Assembly: GCF_003332305.1 (NCBI RefSeq)
Contig: NZ_QOIO01000027.1
Location: 18,824 to 82,823, forward strand
DNA length: 64,000 nucleotides
DNA from: Microvirga aerophila
GTDB taxonomy: Bacteria > Pseudomonadota > Alphaproteobacteria > Rhizobiales > Beijerinckiaceae
Direction of reading: 5' to 3'
Positions 35,993 through 45,157 of the stretch are shown here, piece after piece; the stretch's first letter is position 1; every line of letters begins with the position of its first letter. The translations under genes were made by a program, and so were the position numbers. The notes under the pieces were generated by a model. That model saw nothing but the letters and a program-made list of their open reading frames with translations. It searched no databases and had not been told where the DNA came from.

Positions 35993-37009
35993 CTACGCAA
36001 GGGTTCCGACGACACTCTCAAGATGGCCCCAAGCCTCCGGACCGAACTTCTGCTTCCATTCCGTATAGAACCCGGCCTCACGAAGCTTCGCCCGGAAGCT
36101 GTCGGTGTCACATTTGTTGAAGGCCAGTCCCTTGCTCTGCAGATCGGTCTGTACCGACTCGTTCAGCGCCTTGATATCCTCGCGCTGCTTCAAGCCCGCC
36201 TGATTGATCGCGCGGGAGACAATTTCCTGGACGTCGGCCGGCATGCCGGACCACTGCCGGCCATTGGCAATGAACCAATACCCGTCCCAGATGTGATTGC
36301 TCAGGGCACAGGAGGATTGAACCTCGTAGAGCTTCGCCACCTGGATGATCGGGAGCGGGTTTTCCTGGGCGTCGACGACCTTGGTCTGCAGCGCAGTGTA
36401 GACCTCACTGAACTGTAAGCTGGCAGGCGCGGCGCCGAGGCCGGAAAACATCGAAATGCTGATGGGGCTGACCGGAACCCGGATCTTCAAACCCTTCATC
36501 GAGTCGGCATTCTCGATGCGCGCTCCGCTCGTCGTCATCTGGCGGAAGCCGTTGTCCCACATGACATCGAGCGCATGAAGCCGCGCGTCCGCAATGGACT
36601 TACGGACGAACGCCCCGACGGGACCGTCCATTGCCGCCCATACCTGATTGTAGTCCTTGAACGCGAATCCGACGGCGTTGATGGCCGCTACCGGCACCAG
36701 GGTGGCGATCACCAGCGCTGAGGGGGTGAAGAACGTCAGAGCACCGTTGCGCACCTGCGAGAGCATGTCAGTGTCACCGCCGAGCTGATTGGCCGGGAAG
36801 ATCAGCATCTCGACGCGTCCGTTCGTCTCCTTGGCGATCCGATCGGCGGCCTCTTTTGCGCGAATGTTCAGGGGATGGCTCAGAGGCAGGTTATTGCCGT
36901 AGCGCAGAGTGATTTCGGCCGCCTTAGAATACCGGGGAATCGAGAACAGAGATATTGCGGCTGGCGCGGCTGAAAGTCCCTTGAGAACTGATCTTCTGCT
37001 GATTGTCAT
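35993..37009 (-). CDS. TRAP transporter substrate-binding protein (DctP family)
   Basis: A 338-aa periplasmic solute receptor. The N-terminus MTISRRSVLKGLSAAPAAISLF has a twin-arginine-like SRRSVLKG motif followed by a hydrophobic segment, so Tat export is possible. The mature protein shows SHPLNIRAKEAADRIAKETNGRVE and the GLKIRVPVSP and TALQTKVVDAQENPLPII segments; the arginine in KIRVP is the one that usually binds a substrate carboxylate, so the ligand is probably a sugar acid. It faces the LacI gene and leads the VOC, RuBisCO-like and kinase genes. GAGGAAA precedes the ATG. Confidence 0.94.
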   Translation of the reverse strand: MTISRRSVLKGLSAAPAAISLFSIPRYSKAAEITLRYGNNLPLSHPLNIRAKEAADRIAKETNGRVEMLIFPANQLGGDTDMLSQVRNGALTFFTPSALVIATLVPVAAINAVGFAFKDYNQVWAAMDGPVGAFVRKSIADARLHALDVMWDNGFRQMTTSGARIENADSMKGLKIRVPVSPISISMFSGLGAAPASLQFSEVYTALQTKVVDAQENPLPIIQVAKLYEVQSSCALSNHIWDGYWFIANGRQWSGMPADVQEIVSRAINQAGLKQREDIKALNESVQTDLQSKGLAFNKCDTDSFRAKLREAGFYTEWKQKFGPEAWGHLESVVGTLA

Positions 37010-37112
37010 GACATTTCCTCAATGAGCTACATTTTGTTCTTTTCTAATCAAAAAATTGATCATAAGAATGATGCGGTCAAATCGTTTTTTTGATGTTTTT
37101 TGATGTAACTCT
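37010..37112. promoter_or_regulatory. Divergent promoter region between dctP and lacI-type genes
   Basis: This short AT-rich gap separates divergent genes and should carry both promoters and the LacI operator. It contains two copies of TTTTTTGATG about one helical turn apart (37086-37105) and the arms TTGATCATAAGAATGATG nearby. No perfect LacI-type palindrome was found, so the exact operator is not assigned. Confidence 0.45.
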
Positions 37113-38168
37113 ATGAACATTCACGCAGAAAAGCCTCGATTGAGCCGACGCATCACCATCATCGACATTGCCCGTGTGGCGGATGTTTCGACCGCAACGG
37201 TCGATCGCGTTCTCAATGGTCGGACCGGGGTCAAGGCAGCAACCGTCAAGCGCGTGATGCGGGCGGCGGCCGAGCTCGGCTATGTGGATGAAAGCGACGA
37301 GCGTGCTCGCGACGTGCGCCCCCTATTACCGGTCTCGTTTATTCTGCCACAGGGAAGCAACCGCTACATTACCATGCTTGGCCGCATGATTGCCGAGATG
37401 GCGCCTCAGCTCGAGCGTTTCTCGCTCAAGCCCACGGTGGAGTACATCAGCAGCTTCAATCCCGACCTTCTTGCGAAAGCCCTTCATCGCCATGCGAAGT
37501 CGGCGGACGCCGTCGTATTCATGGCCATCGAGCATCCAATCGTGCGGGAAGCGGTCAACCGCATCTCCGCCGCCGGCACTCCGGTGGTGACATTGATCTC
37601 GGACGTGGCAAGCCCGGGGCGGACTGCCTATTTCGGCCTCGACAACCGAGCCGCCGGCCGCATGGCCGGCTATCTTCTCGCCCGTTTCATCTGTAAGCGC
37701 CCTGCCAAGGTCGCCATGATCGCCGGCAGCCTGAGCTACCGCGCTCATAACGAACGCGAGATGGGCTTCCTCAACATTCTCCAGGAGCTCTACCCTGACA
37801 TCGAGGTCGTCGGCTTGCGCGAGGGGCACGATGACGAAGCGCTCAACTACCGCCAGATGCGCACGTTCCTGACCCACCATCCGGATCTTGATGGAATTTA
37901 CAATATCGGCGGCGGCGCATCCGGCGTTGGACGCGCTCTGAAGGATGCCAGACGGGAGCAGGAGGTGGTGTTTGTGGGACACGGCCTCACCGGCGACACC
38001 CGCGAATTCCTCCTCGACGGCACGATGGACGCTGTCATAACCCAGAACGCGGAGGACACGATTATGAAGTGCGCCTCCTTGCTCCGGGACCTGCGCGAGG
38101 GCAGAAAGCCGGACAACGCACCTGATCCTATGCGGATCGAGGTCATGTTTCGAGAGAACTTGCCGTGA
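37113..38168 (+). CDS. LacI-family transcriptional regulator
   Basis: A 351-aa regulator. The helix-turn-helix and hinge are at about 14-62 (TIIDIARVADVSTATVDRVLNGRTGVKAATVKRV), followed by a periplasmic-binding-protein-like sensor domain with YFGLDNRAAGRMAGYLLARF and YNIGGGASGVGRAL. It is divergent from dctP and followed by the TRAP permease, so it most likely controls both arms of the module and binds the transported compound or an intermediate. No ribosome site is evident at the ATG; translation may be leader-poor. Confidence 0.93.
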   Translation: MNIHAEKPRLSRRITIIDIARVADVSTATVDRVLNGRTGVKAATVKRVMRAAAELGYVDESDERARDVRPLLPVSFILPQGSNRYITMLGRMIAEMAPQLERFSLKPTVEYISSFNPDLLAKALHRHAKSADAVVFMAIEHPIVREAVNRISAAGTPVVTLISDVASPGRTAYFGLDNRAAGRMAGYLLARFICKRPAKVAMIAGSLSYRAHNEREMGFLNILQELYPDIEVVGLREGHDDEALNYRQMRTFLTHHPDLDGIYNIGGGASGVGRALKDARREQEVVFVGHGLTGDTREFLLDGTMDAVITQNAEDTIMKCASLLRDLREGRKPDNAPDPMRIEVMFRENLP

Positions 38169-38271
38169 TGCGGAATGGCTTGCGCCGGAGTTTCCGAGCG
38201 GCCACGCTGTCGGACCAGGATGAAGCTAAAGACGGGCGGCGATGCCCGAAGAACAAAGCCGGGAGGAATGG

Positions 38272-40140
38272 ATGACGATGGTCACAGAGAGTATGCACAT
38301 CGAACCGCTCGAAGATCTTCCGATTGGTTTGCGGGCCGGCTCACCCCTCCTGCGCCCGATCGAAGTGATCGCAGCCACTCTGCTGACGATCATCATTGGG
38401 CTTCTGTTGATGGGCGTGACCTCGCGGTATGTGTTTTCGTTCCCAGTGGTCTGGGTGGATGAAGCAGCCTCGATGTGCTTCCTATGGCTCGCAATGCTCG
38501 GAGCCGTCATCGCCATCGACCGCAACGAGCACCTGCGCCTCACGCTCTTCCTTCAGATGATGCCGGAGCGCATTCGCGGCTTCTTCGGCGCCCTGGGCCC
38601 GCTCCTCGTTGCCGTCTTTCTCATTGGAATGCTGTGGCCCGCGATCGAGTACGCGATGGAGGAATCCTACATTACCTCCGCGGCGCTCAACATCCCGATG
38701 ACCTGGCGCGCCTCCGCCCTTCCGGCCGGGATCGGCCTGATGGTGATCCTCGCACTCCGGGATGCGATACGATCCGCCAGCCTAACGGAGATCGCGGCGG
38801 CGACCGGCGTCGTCGCCTTCGCCCTCGCGGTTCTGTGGCTCGTCTCGTCGTCCTTGCCGGCTCTCGGACACCTCAACATCCTGATCTTCCTCGTGGGTTT
38901 CGTGACCTTCTTCCTGGTCATTGGCGTGCCGATCGCGTTCTGCTTCGGCCTCGGCGCCCTAGCCTTCATGACCTTCACGAGCTCCCTGCCGACGATCGTG
39001 CTGATCGGGCGCATGGATGAGGGTATGTCGAGTCTCATTCTTCTGTCGGTTCCGATCTTCGTCCTGTTGGGCTGCATTCTCGACGCGACCGGCATGGGCA
39101 AAGCCATTGTGGAATTTCTCGCCTCCATGCTGGGCCACGTGAAGGCCGGCATGTCCTACGTGCTGCTGGGATCGCTCTTTCTGGTCTCCGGCATCTCCGG
39201 CTCGAAGGTTTCCGACATGGCGACTGTCGCGCCCGCCCTCTTTCCCGAGATGAAGCGCCGCGGCCATAAGCCGAAGGAGATGATCGCCCTTCTGGCAACG
39301 GGTGCGGCCATGGCCGACACGGTGCCGCCTTCGATCGTCCTCATCGTTCTAGGCTCGGTTGCCGGCGTGTCGATCGCCGGTCTGTTTACATCTGGCTTCG
39401 TCATCGCAATGGTGCTGCTCGCGGTGCTCGCCATTCTGGCGCGTTGGAAGGCGCGGGGCGAGGTCATGGACGGCATCCGCCGGGCGCCGATGCGCGCGGT
39501 CGGCAAGGCACTGGTGATTGCAGCGCCTGCCCTGCTGCTCCCCTTCCTGATCAGAAGCGCCGTCGGCGGCGGCCTTGCCACGGCGACGGAAGTATCCACC
39601 ATCGCGGTGCTCTATGCTATGATCATCGGGATGGTTCTCTACGGCGGCATTCGCCCTGGCAAGATCTACGACATGCTGGTGGAGACGGCCGCGCTCTCCG
39701 GCGCCATCCTGATCATCCTGGGCACAGCCTCGGCCATGGCCTGGACCCTGACGCAGACCGGCTTCGCGTTCAGGATGGCGGCGCTGGTCACCGATCTCCC
39801 AGGCGGCTGGGTCACCTATATGATGGTCACGATCGCGGTCTTCATGGTGCTAGGCTGCGTGCTCGAGGGCCTGCCGGCGCTCGTACTGATGGCGCCGATC
39901 ATGTTCCCGATCGCTAAGAACCTGGGCATTCACGACATTCACTACTCGATGGTGGTCGTGACCGCGATGAATGTAGGCCTGATGGCCCCTCCAATCGGGA
40001 TTGGCTTCTACATCGCCTGCAAGATCGGCAACGTGTCTCCAGACGAGGCCATGGGCGCCATCTGGCCCTATATCGGCGCACTCTTCATCGGCCTTCTGGT
40101 CATTGCACTGATCCCGGCGCTCTCGACGGCGTACCTTTAG
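38272..40140 (+). CDS. TRAP transporter fused permease (DctQ-DctM)
   Basis: A 622-aa inner-membrane protein. The first part (about 20-180) is a DctQ-like domain with four helices and the VWVDEAASMCFLWLAMLGAV motif; the rest is DctM with about twelve membrane helices, including ISGSKVSDMATVAPALFPEMKRRG and AMADTVPPSIVLIVLGS. Together with DctP it imports an organic acid, probably driven by sodium. The ATG at 38272 is preceded by GGGAGG; the longer frame from 38242 lacks one. About 100 bases separate it from the lacI-type gene, so they may be co-transcribed. Confidence 0.94.
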   Translation: MTMVTESMHIEPLEDLPIGLRAGSPLLRPIEVIAATLLTIIIGLLLMGVTSRYVFSFPVVWVDEAASMCFLWLAMLGAVIAIDRNEHLRLTLFLQMMPERIRGFFGALGPLLVAVFLIGMLWPAIEYAMEESYITSAALNIPMTWRASALPAGIGLMVILALRDAIRSASLTEIAAATGVVAFALAVLWLVSSSLPALGHLNILIFLVGFVTFFLVIGVPIAFCFGLGALAFMTFTSSLPTIVLIGRMDEGMSSLILLSVPIFVLLGCILDATGMGKAIVEFLASMLGHVKAGMSYVLLGSLFLVSGISGSKVSDMATVAPALFPEMKRRGHKPKEMIALLATGAAMADTVPPSIVLIVLGSVAGVSIAGLFTSGFVIAMVLLAVLAILARWKARGEVMDGIRRAPMRAVGKALVIAAPALLLPFLIRSAVGGGLATATEVSTIAVLYAMIIGMVLYGGIRPGKIYDMLVETAALSGAILIILGTASAMAWTLTQTGFAFRMAALVTDLPGGWVTYMMVTIAVFMVLGCVLEGLPALVLMAPIMFPIAKNLGIHDIHYSMVVVTAMNVGLMAPPIGIGFYIACKIGNVSPDEAMGAIWPYIGALFIGLLVIALIPALSTAYL

Positions 40141-40165
40141 TGGTCGGCTGAGCTGCCAAAGGGTG

Positions 40166-40191
40166 GAAGCCGGTCCTACGCAACCGGCTTC
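40166..40191. terminator. Inverted repeat between convergent genes
   Basis: GAAGCCGGT and ACCGGCTTC form a nine-pair stem with an eight-base loop. It overlaps the stop codon of the minus-strand oxidoreductase and follows the TRAP permease. With no T-run, termination is likely but not certain. Confidence 0.5.
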
Positions 40192-41555
40192 ATCTCCCCG
40201 ATGAGGGTGGGGATGAGTTCTGAAACGGTGGGATGGATCGGCACAGCCCATTGCAGGCCCATGTAAGACGTACCCGCATTCATGGCGTCGACGATGCCGT
40301 GGATCGCCTCATCGCCCCCGGTGCCGAGGATGGCGGCGCCGAGGATCTTCTGTGTATCCTGATCCACGACGATCTTCATGAAGCCTTGCGTCTCGTCCTT
40401 CTCGATGGCGCGCCCGACGCGGCTCATGGGACGCTTGCCGACAAGCAGCGGTCGCCCGCTGGCGCGGGCTTGCGTCTCGGTCATGCCCACACGGCCCAGA
40501 GGCGGGTCGATATAGAGCGCGTAAGCCAGAACGCGCTCGCTGACGCGGCGACTGCCACCGTCGAGAAGATTGGCGGCGACGATCTCAAAATCGTTGTAGG
40601 CCGTGTGAGTGAAGGCTCCACGTCCATTGCAGTCCCCGAGCGCCCAAATTCCAGGGACATTCGTGACAAGTTCCTCATCGACCTGAATATAGCCGCGGGA
40701 ATCCAGGGCGACACCTGCCTTGTCCAGGCCGAGATCGTCCGTATTCGGACGGCGTCCAACCGCCAGTAGAACGTCAGACCCCGCGACCTCCGGCTCGCCC
40801 GAGCTGCAATTGACGCCGACGGAAACGCCGTCCGGATGGCGCTCGAATCTAATGCATTCCGCGTTGGTCCGTACAACGATCCCCTCGCCTTCTAGGATCT
40901 CACGAATCGCCTCCGACACGTCCTGGTCCTCTCGGGCAATCAGGCGCGGGCCCTTCTCGACGATTGTCACCTGGGCGCCGAAGCGGCGGTACATCTGCGC
41001 GAATTCGAGTCCGATATAGCTACCGCCTACAATGACCAGATGCTCGGGCACCTTGTCCAAGGCGAGGATCGAGGTGTTGGTGAGATAACGCACGTGATCG
41101 ATACCAGGCATGTCGGGCACCGAGGCGCGGCCGCCCACGTTGAGAAAGATGCGCGGTGCGCTCAAGAGCTCATCGCCGACACGGAGGCGATATGGTCCTT
41201 CGAAGCGCGCATGGCCTTCGATCACCGTGCAGTTTGCCAAGCCATGGAGCCAAGTCTCGAGGTTGCGCCGCGCATTCGAAGCAACCGTTTCGGCGCGCGC
41301 CTTGACGCGAGCCATGTCGATGCGCACGGGCGTATTGAGCACGATTCCATAGTCAGCGCCCCGTCGGGCGAGGTGTGCCGCGTAGGCGCTAGCAACGAGG
41401 GTCTTCGTCGGCATGCAGCCTGTATTGACGCAAGTCCCACCGAAGAGCTTACGCTCGACGATCGCGACAGACATGCCGGCGGCAGTAAGCCGTCCGGCCA
41501 GGGAGGGGCCAGCTTGCCCTCCCCCAACGATGATCGCGTCGAAGCGGCGGGTCAT
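40176..41555 (-). CDS. Pyridine nucleotide-disulfide oxidoreductase, mercuric-reductase-like
   Basis: A 459-aa FAD enzyme. The FAD site is DAIIVGGGQAGPSLAGRL, the redox-active disulfide is in GGTCVNTGCMPTK, the NAD(P) site is in LVIVGGSYIGLEFAQMYRRFG, the second FAD motif is WALGDCNGRGAFT, and the C-terminal dimer contact has the active-site His in VPIHPTVSELIPTLIG. It has neither the N-terminal HMA domain nor the C-terminal cysteine pair of true MerA, so mercury reduction is unlikely; it could act on a small disulfide or quinone. The frame extends to 41756, but the ATG at 41555 overlaps the DUF4126 stop and starts the fold. Confidence 0.9.
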   Translation of the reverse strand: MTRRFDAIIVGGGQAGPSLAGRLTAAGMSVAIVERKLFGGTCVNTGCMPTKTLVASAYAAHLARRGADYGIVLNTPVRIDMARVKARAETVASNARRNLETWLHGLANCTVIEGHARFEGPYRLRVGDELLSAPRIFLNVGGRASVPDMPGIDHVRYLTNTSILALDKVPEHLVIVGGSYIGLEFAQMYRRFGAQVTIVEKGPRLIAREDQDVSEAIREILEGEGIVVRTNAECIRFERHPDGVSVGVNCSSGEPEVAGSDVLLAVGRRPNTDDLGLDKAGVALDSRGYIQVDEELVTNVPGIWALGDCNGRGAFTHTAYNDFEIVAANLLDGGSRRVSERVLAYALYIDPPLGRVGMTETQARASGRPLLVGKRPMSRVGRAIEKDETQGFMKIVVDQDTQKILGAAILGTGGDEAIHGIVDAMNAGTSYMGLQWAVPIHPTVSELIPTLIGEMKPVA

Positions 41556-42016
41556 TGCGCGGCCGCCACGATGAGAAACGCGGCCCCGACGGCGATCCCG
41601 TCCTCGAGGATCGCCGCCGGCGAATCCCGACCGAACACAGAGGCAAGCTTTGCTCTCGCTGCGCGCCCGCCGAGCGTGCCGATCACCGCACCTGCCGCCC
41701 CGGCGACGGCTCCGGGGAGCCATCCAGCCGATGCCATGCCAAGGGCCGCGCCGCACAATGAGCCGATGAGGATCCGCGTTCCGAACTGGATCGGCACGGT
41801 ACGGCTTGGGGTCGAGGGGAGTTGATCAGTAATGAATTCGCCGATGGCCAGAATGGTGAAGATCCACGGCGTCCACCTGTAGCCGAGGAATTCCAGCCAT
41901 GTGTCGCCAAGGGAGATCCAGCCAAGGGACGCCGCCCAGCTTACAGCTGCTGGAGCCGTCATGGCCCGCAACCCGGCGACGACGCCGATGAGAAGCGCCA
42001 AAAGAATGCCTACCAT
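41552..42016 (-). CDS. DUF4126-family membrane protein
   Basis: A 154-aa protein with about four hydrophobic segments, starting MVGILLALLIGVVAGLRAMTAPAAVSWAASLGW, the signature of this family (GLR-x-MTAPAA). A second conserved stretch is FGTRILIGSLCGAALGM, and glycine-rich helices end the protein. No function is known for the family. The frame is open back to 42121, but GGAG precedes the ATG at 42016. It is translationally coupled to the oxidoreductase gene by a four-base overlap. Confidence 0.82.
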   Translation of the reverse strand: MVGILLALLIGVVAGLRAMTAPAAVSWAASLGWISLGDTWLEFLGYRWTPWIFTILAIGEFITDQLPSTPSRTVPIQFGTRILIGSLCGAALGMASAGWLPGAVAGAAGAVIGTLGGRAARAKLASVFGRDSPAAILEDGIAVGAAFLIVAAAQ

Positions 42017-42333
42017 CCGAAGGATCTCCGCAGTCGGGTCCGATTCGAGCTTGGCCGCAGGCGAGATTCGCCTGCTCTCCAGGAAAAGTAAACTGGGGAA
42101 TACGAGCACGCGTATGGGCATGCACGAGCACTTCAGGCCCGTGCGGTAAGTTCAGCGGGAAAGCCACCTCTAATACTGTCGGGCATGCCATTTTTTCAGC
42201 AGCGGCCGCCTCGCCAGATGCCGCTCAATGTCACTGCCGGCTCGAGGCCTGGACCTGAAAGCTAGACGTTCGAGAGATCTCAAAGCTACGTGGCGATAGT
42301 GCCGGTGTTAGGCCGAAAGGAAGAAGGCACCCT
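42017..42333. other. Intergenic region
   Basis: About 315 bases between the DUF1003 and DUF4126 genes, both on the minus strand. No credible gene is seen. The part next to 42016 should hold the promoter of the DUF4126-oxidoreductase pair; no clear promoter motif was found. Confidence 0.4.
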
Positions 42334-42897
42334 TCATGTCTGCTCCGCAATCTGGTCTAGGACCTTTTCGGGGGCGACATGTTGCTCAAGCTCGGAGTAG
42401 CTCGGGTCGCTGGCCTCCTCGATCCCGAGACGTCGGGCAATTTGCAGGGTGAGCGTGAGCAGGCGCGTGATCTCGTGCTCGGACAAAAGGTTCGTTTGCA
42501 GATCGAGCTCGGACCGACGTTCTGCGGCGTCCGCGGCTCTGTTCTGGCTGATCAGCACGAAGGTCGAAAGGAATATGGCCTCGACCGATGCAAAGGTCGC
42601 GAGGATCACGAAAGTCGGGTCGAATGGCGGCACAAGGGGAAGCCAGCCCAGGTTCACCAGAACCCATAGAATGACAAGCACGAGGTGAATGTAGACGAAA
42701 GCCATGCTTCCGGCGAAGACTGTTATGGCGTCCGCGATCCTCTCCTGCAATCCGGCTTGCCGCTCCTCTTCCTCGCGCTTCTTGCGCAGAACTTCGATGT
42801 TTCGATCGAGGACCGAGGAAAATGAGCCTGGGTTCAATTCCGCCGTGCTGACATTCGCTCCGGCCGCTTTCCGCTGGCCGTCTTGCGACTTTTCCAT
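42334..42897 (-). CDS. DUF1003-family membrane protein
   Basis: A 187-aa protein. After a polar N-terminus and a charged helix (RKKREEEERQAGLQERIADAI) come two membrane helices: FAGSMAFVYIHLVLVILWVLVNLG and FVILATFASVEAIFLSTFVLISQNR. The tail has RRSELDLQTNLLSEHEIT, characteristic of DUF1003, and another helix. The ATG at 42897 follows AAAGGAG; the longer frame to 43002 is not used. The family is widespread with no known biochemical role. Confidence 0.88.
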   Translation of the reverse strand: MEKSQDGQRKAAGANVSTAELNPGSFSSVLDRNIEVLRKKREEEERQAGLQERIADAITVFAGSMAFVYIHLVLVILWVLVNLGWLPLVPPFDPTFVILATFASVEAIFLSTFVLISQNRAADAAERRSELDLQTNLLSEHEITRLLTLTLQIARRLGIEEASDPSYSELEQHVAPEKVLDQIAEQT

Positions 42898-42991
42898 GAG
42901 CCACTCCTTTGCGCCACCGGGGTTAATGTTCCCGCGCAGGAACGGTTCGGCGCGGCAAATGGCCCATTCGTCGCTCCCTGACGGAGCCGAA

Positions 42992-44017
42992 TTATCTTGC
43001 ATAGATCTCGTCGATGACCCTGGCTACCTCGATGACCCGCTTCGCCTCAGGATCAAAGCGGTCTCCACGAGCGAGGCGCGCCGCCCATTCCGCAGCCGCC
43101 CGTCCACCCCAAGCGTCCGGAGGGCTTGCAAGAGTTTCGCGGGATGTGCCGCGGTAGCGCTCTGCGATGAAATCATAAAAGGAGCCATCGACATTGCGCA
43201 GCGCCACCCCGCCGTTGGTTCCGTAGAAGGTCGCCGCGATGACTGCGTCGCAACCGGCCTGAAGGCGCCAGGAGCACGCCAGCTGCACAGCTGTGCCAGT
43301 GTCGAGCTCGACGGTGGCAATGGCGTAATCCTCCACTTGCCCAGCGCAGTGTCTCAAAGGCTCCCCGCCGGCAAAGAGCTTGCTCGAAGTGCTGGAGACG
43401 CCGGGAAAGTCCAAGCTCCACAATGCGAGATCAACGAGGTGAACACCAAGGTCCATCACACATCCACCGCCCGACAGCGCAGGATCGTAGAACCACGCCT
43501 TATCCGGACCATACGCGTTGTGAAACACGAGGTCGGCCGCATAGATCCGCCCCAGTTCCCCCGAGCGGATGATGTCGCGGATACGCCGCATCCCTTCCGC
43601 GGAACGATAAGAGAAGTCCACTCCCAACAGGCGATCCGCCGCCTCGGCGGCGTCGACGACGGCCTGCACCTCGGCTGTCGTTCGACCAAGCGGCTTCTGG
43701 CAAAAAACGGCGACACCTTGTTTGAGGGCCTTGATCGACTGCTCCGCGTGCATGGCGCTTGGCGTCGCGATGACGATCCCGTCCACTCCCTCGGCAAGCA
43801 GGTCGTCCACCGTGGTCATCAGCTTCGCGGCGGGCGCAAGCAGCCCGGCCTCGGCTGCCATCTCGGCCGAGGGATCGGCGATGGCTACGACATCGACCAT
43901 ACCCGTTGCAAGGATGGCCTGCATGCGATGACGCCCGATCCAGCCTACGCCCAGGAAGCCCAGCCGCGGACGCCTCAGGGATGCAAGCGGCGGTATTTGA
44001 GCGCCAGACCGCGTCAT
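42992..44017 (-). CDS. Gfo/Idh/MocA-family oxidoreductase
   Basis: A 341-aa NAD(P)-dependent sugar oxidoreductase. The Rossmann motif is LGFLGVGWIGRHRM, and the catalytic lysine is in FCQKPLGR, where the usual EKP is QKP. The second domain includes GGCVMDLGVHLVDLALW, whose His is typically catalytic. Such enzymes oxidise or reduce a ring hydroxyl of a sugar, sugar nucleotide or inositol. It is the last gene of the glycan locus and overlaps the alcohol dehydrogenase gene by four bases, so both probably act in one small modification route. Confidence 0.9.
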   Translation of the reverse strand: MTRSGAQIPPLASLRRPRLGFLGVGWIGRHRMQAILATGMVDVVAIADPSAEMAAEAGLLAPAAKLMTTVDDLLAEGVDGIVIATPSAMHAEQSIKALKQGVAVFCQKPLGRTTAEVQAVVDAAEAADRLLGVDFSYRSAEGMRRIRDIIRSGELGRIYAADLVFHNAYGPDKAWFYDPALSGGGCVMDLGVHLVDLALWSLDFPGVSSTSSKLFAGGEPLRHCAGQVEDYAIATVELDTGTAVQLACSWRLQAGCDAVIAATFYGTNGGVALRNVDGSFYDFIAERYRGTSRETLASPPDAWGGRAAAEWAARLARGDRFDPEAKRVIEVARVIDEIYAR

Positions 44018-44970
44018 TCAAACGTCACCAGGGCCTTGAGGAAGCCATCCGGCCGGTCGCGCGTCGCGTTGAGAGCCTCGTCCAACCGTTCCAATGGAAA
44101 CCTGTGCGTATAGAGGGCGCTGGGATCAAGGCTCCCGGACGCGACGGCCTCGACCGCCTGCCGGATGCCCTCGACGTAGATCTTAGGATCACGCTCATGT
44201 GCGTTGATTACGTCCAGGCCGCGCCAGTTCCAGAGCCACATGTTGACCTGCCGGGGCCCGTCCTGGTGGTAGCCGGCCACGATTAGCTTGCCCCGCTCAC
44301 GTGTCAGTTCGGCCGCAAGGTCGAGCGGCCATTGCTTGCCGACAGCCTCGATGACGCGGTCGCAGAATACGCCGCCGGTCAGACTCTTGACCTGCTCGAT
44401 GATGGCATGATGATCCTCCATGAGAATGGCCTCCGCAGCCCCCATGGCGCGTGCAACGTCCAGAGAGAAGGACCGCCGGGAGACGGCGATCACCCGCGCT
44501 CCGGCGTCGGTAGCGAGTCTGGTCAGAATCGCGCCGAGAAAGCCTATGCCGACAATGGCGACGGTCTGCCCTGCCCTGATGTCGCTGCGGCGGAAGATGT
44601 TCATGGCGCAGCCAAGCGGCTCGCCGGGGAATGGCTGACCGGACAGGGAGGGCGGCAGGCGGATCACCGCGCCAGCATCGGCAATGTCGTATTGCGCGTA
44701 GGACCTGTAGGAGAGCGCTGCGACCCGGTCGCCCATCGCGAAGTCTTTGACCTGATCCCCGACCGCGTCCACGATGCCCCATCCTTCGTGGCCGAGAGAG
44801 CCCGGCTCGGTTGGGAACGTCATCCAGTCCGGCCCCGCCCAGGGCGTCAGGTTGGAGGCGCACACGCCGCATCCTTCCAGCCGGATGCGGACCTGCTCAG
44901 GCCCCGGCTCCGGAATCCCCGTCTCCATCACTCGAAACGATCCAGGCCCGGTCAGGACAGCAGCCCGCAT
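44014..44970 (-). CDS. Medium-chain zinc-type alcohol dehydrogenase
   Basis: About 318 aa from the ATG at 44970, where family homology starts (MRAAVLTGPGSFRVMETGIPEPGPEQVRIR). Catalytic-zinc ligands are Cys37 in CGVCASN and His61-Glu62 in LGHEGWG; the four-cysteine structural-zinc lobe is missing. The NAD(P) site is VAIVGIGFLGAILTRLA. The frame is open upstream to 45093, and that stretch could add an unusual 41-residue N-terminus, but it shows no family features. Substrate unknown; a sugar or polyol within the glycan locus is likely. Confidence 0.87.
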   Translation of the reverse strand: MRAAVLTGPGSFRVMETGIPEPGPEQVRIRLEGCGVCASNLTPWAGPDWMTFPTEPGSLGHEGWGIVDAVGDQVKDFAMGDRVAALSYRSYAQYDIADAGAVIRLPPSLSGQPFPGEPLGCAMNIFRRSDIRAGQTVAIVGIGFLGAILTRLATDAGARVIAVSRRSFSLDVARAMGAAEAILMEDHHAIIEQVKSLTGGVFCDRVIEAVGKQWPLDLAAELTRERGKLIVAGYHQDGPRQVNMWLWNWRGLDVINAHERDPKIYVEGIRQAVEAVASGSLDPSALYTHRFPLERLDEALNATRDRPDGFLKALVTFE

Positions 44971-45157
44971 CCGGTTGATCGCAGCACCCGTTCCACCAAC
45001 CCTAGAGAAGGTGCTGTCGAGGGAACCGCTATCGCGGCCGAGCAACTCGTGTTTCTGCAAGTTTCTCTCCACGGCGTACACGGTCCATTCCATGTTGGTC
45101 GGAATACAATTTGCCTCCGCGAGTCACGCTATCAGGCTCGTCCGGCAGTGACGACGT

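Noticed and set aside
40176..41555. Mercuric reductase and a mercury-resistance locus
   Set aside because: The enzyme lacks the N-terminal HMA domain and C-terminal cysteine pair, and no merR, merT or merP is present.
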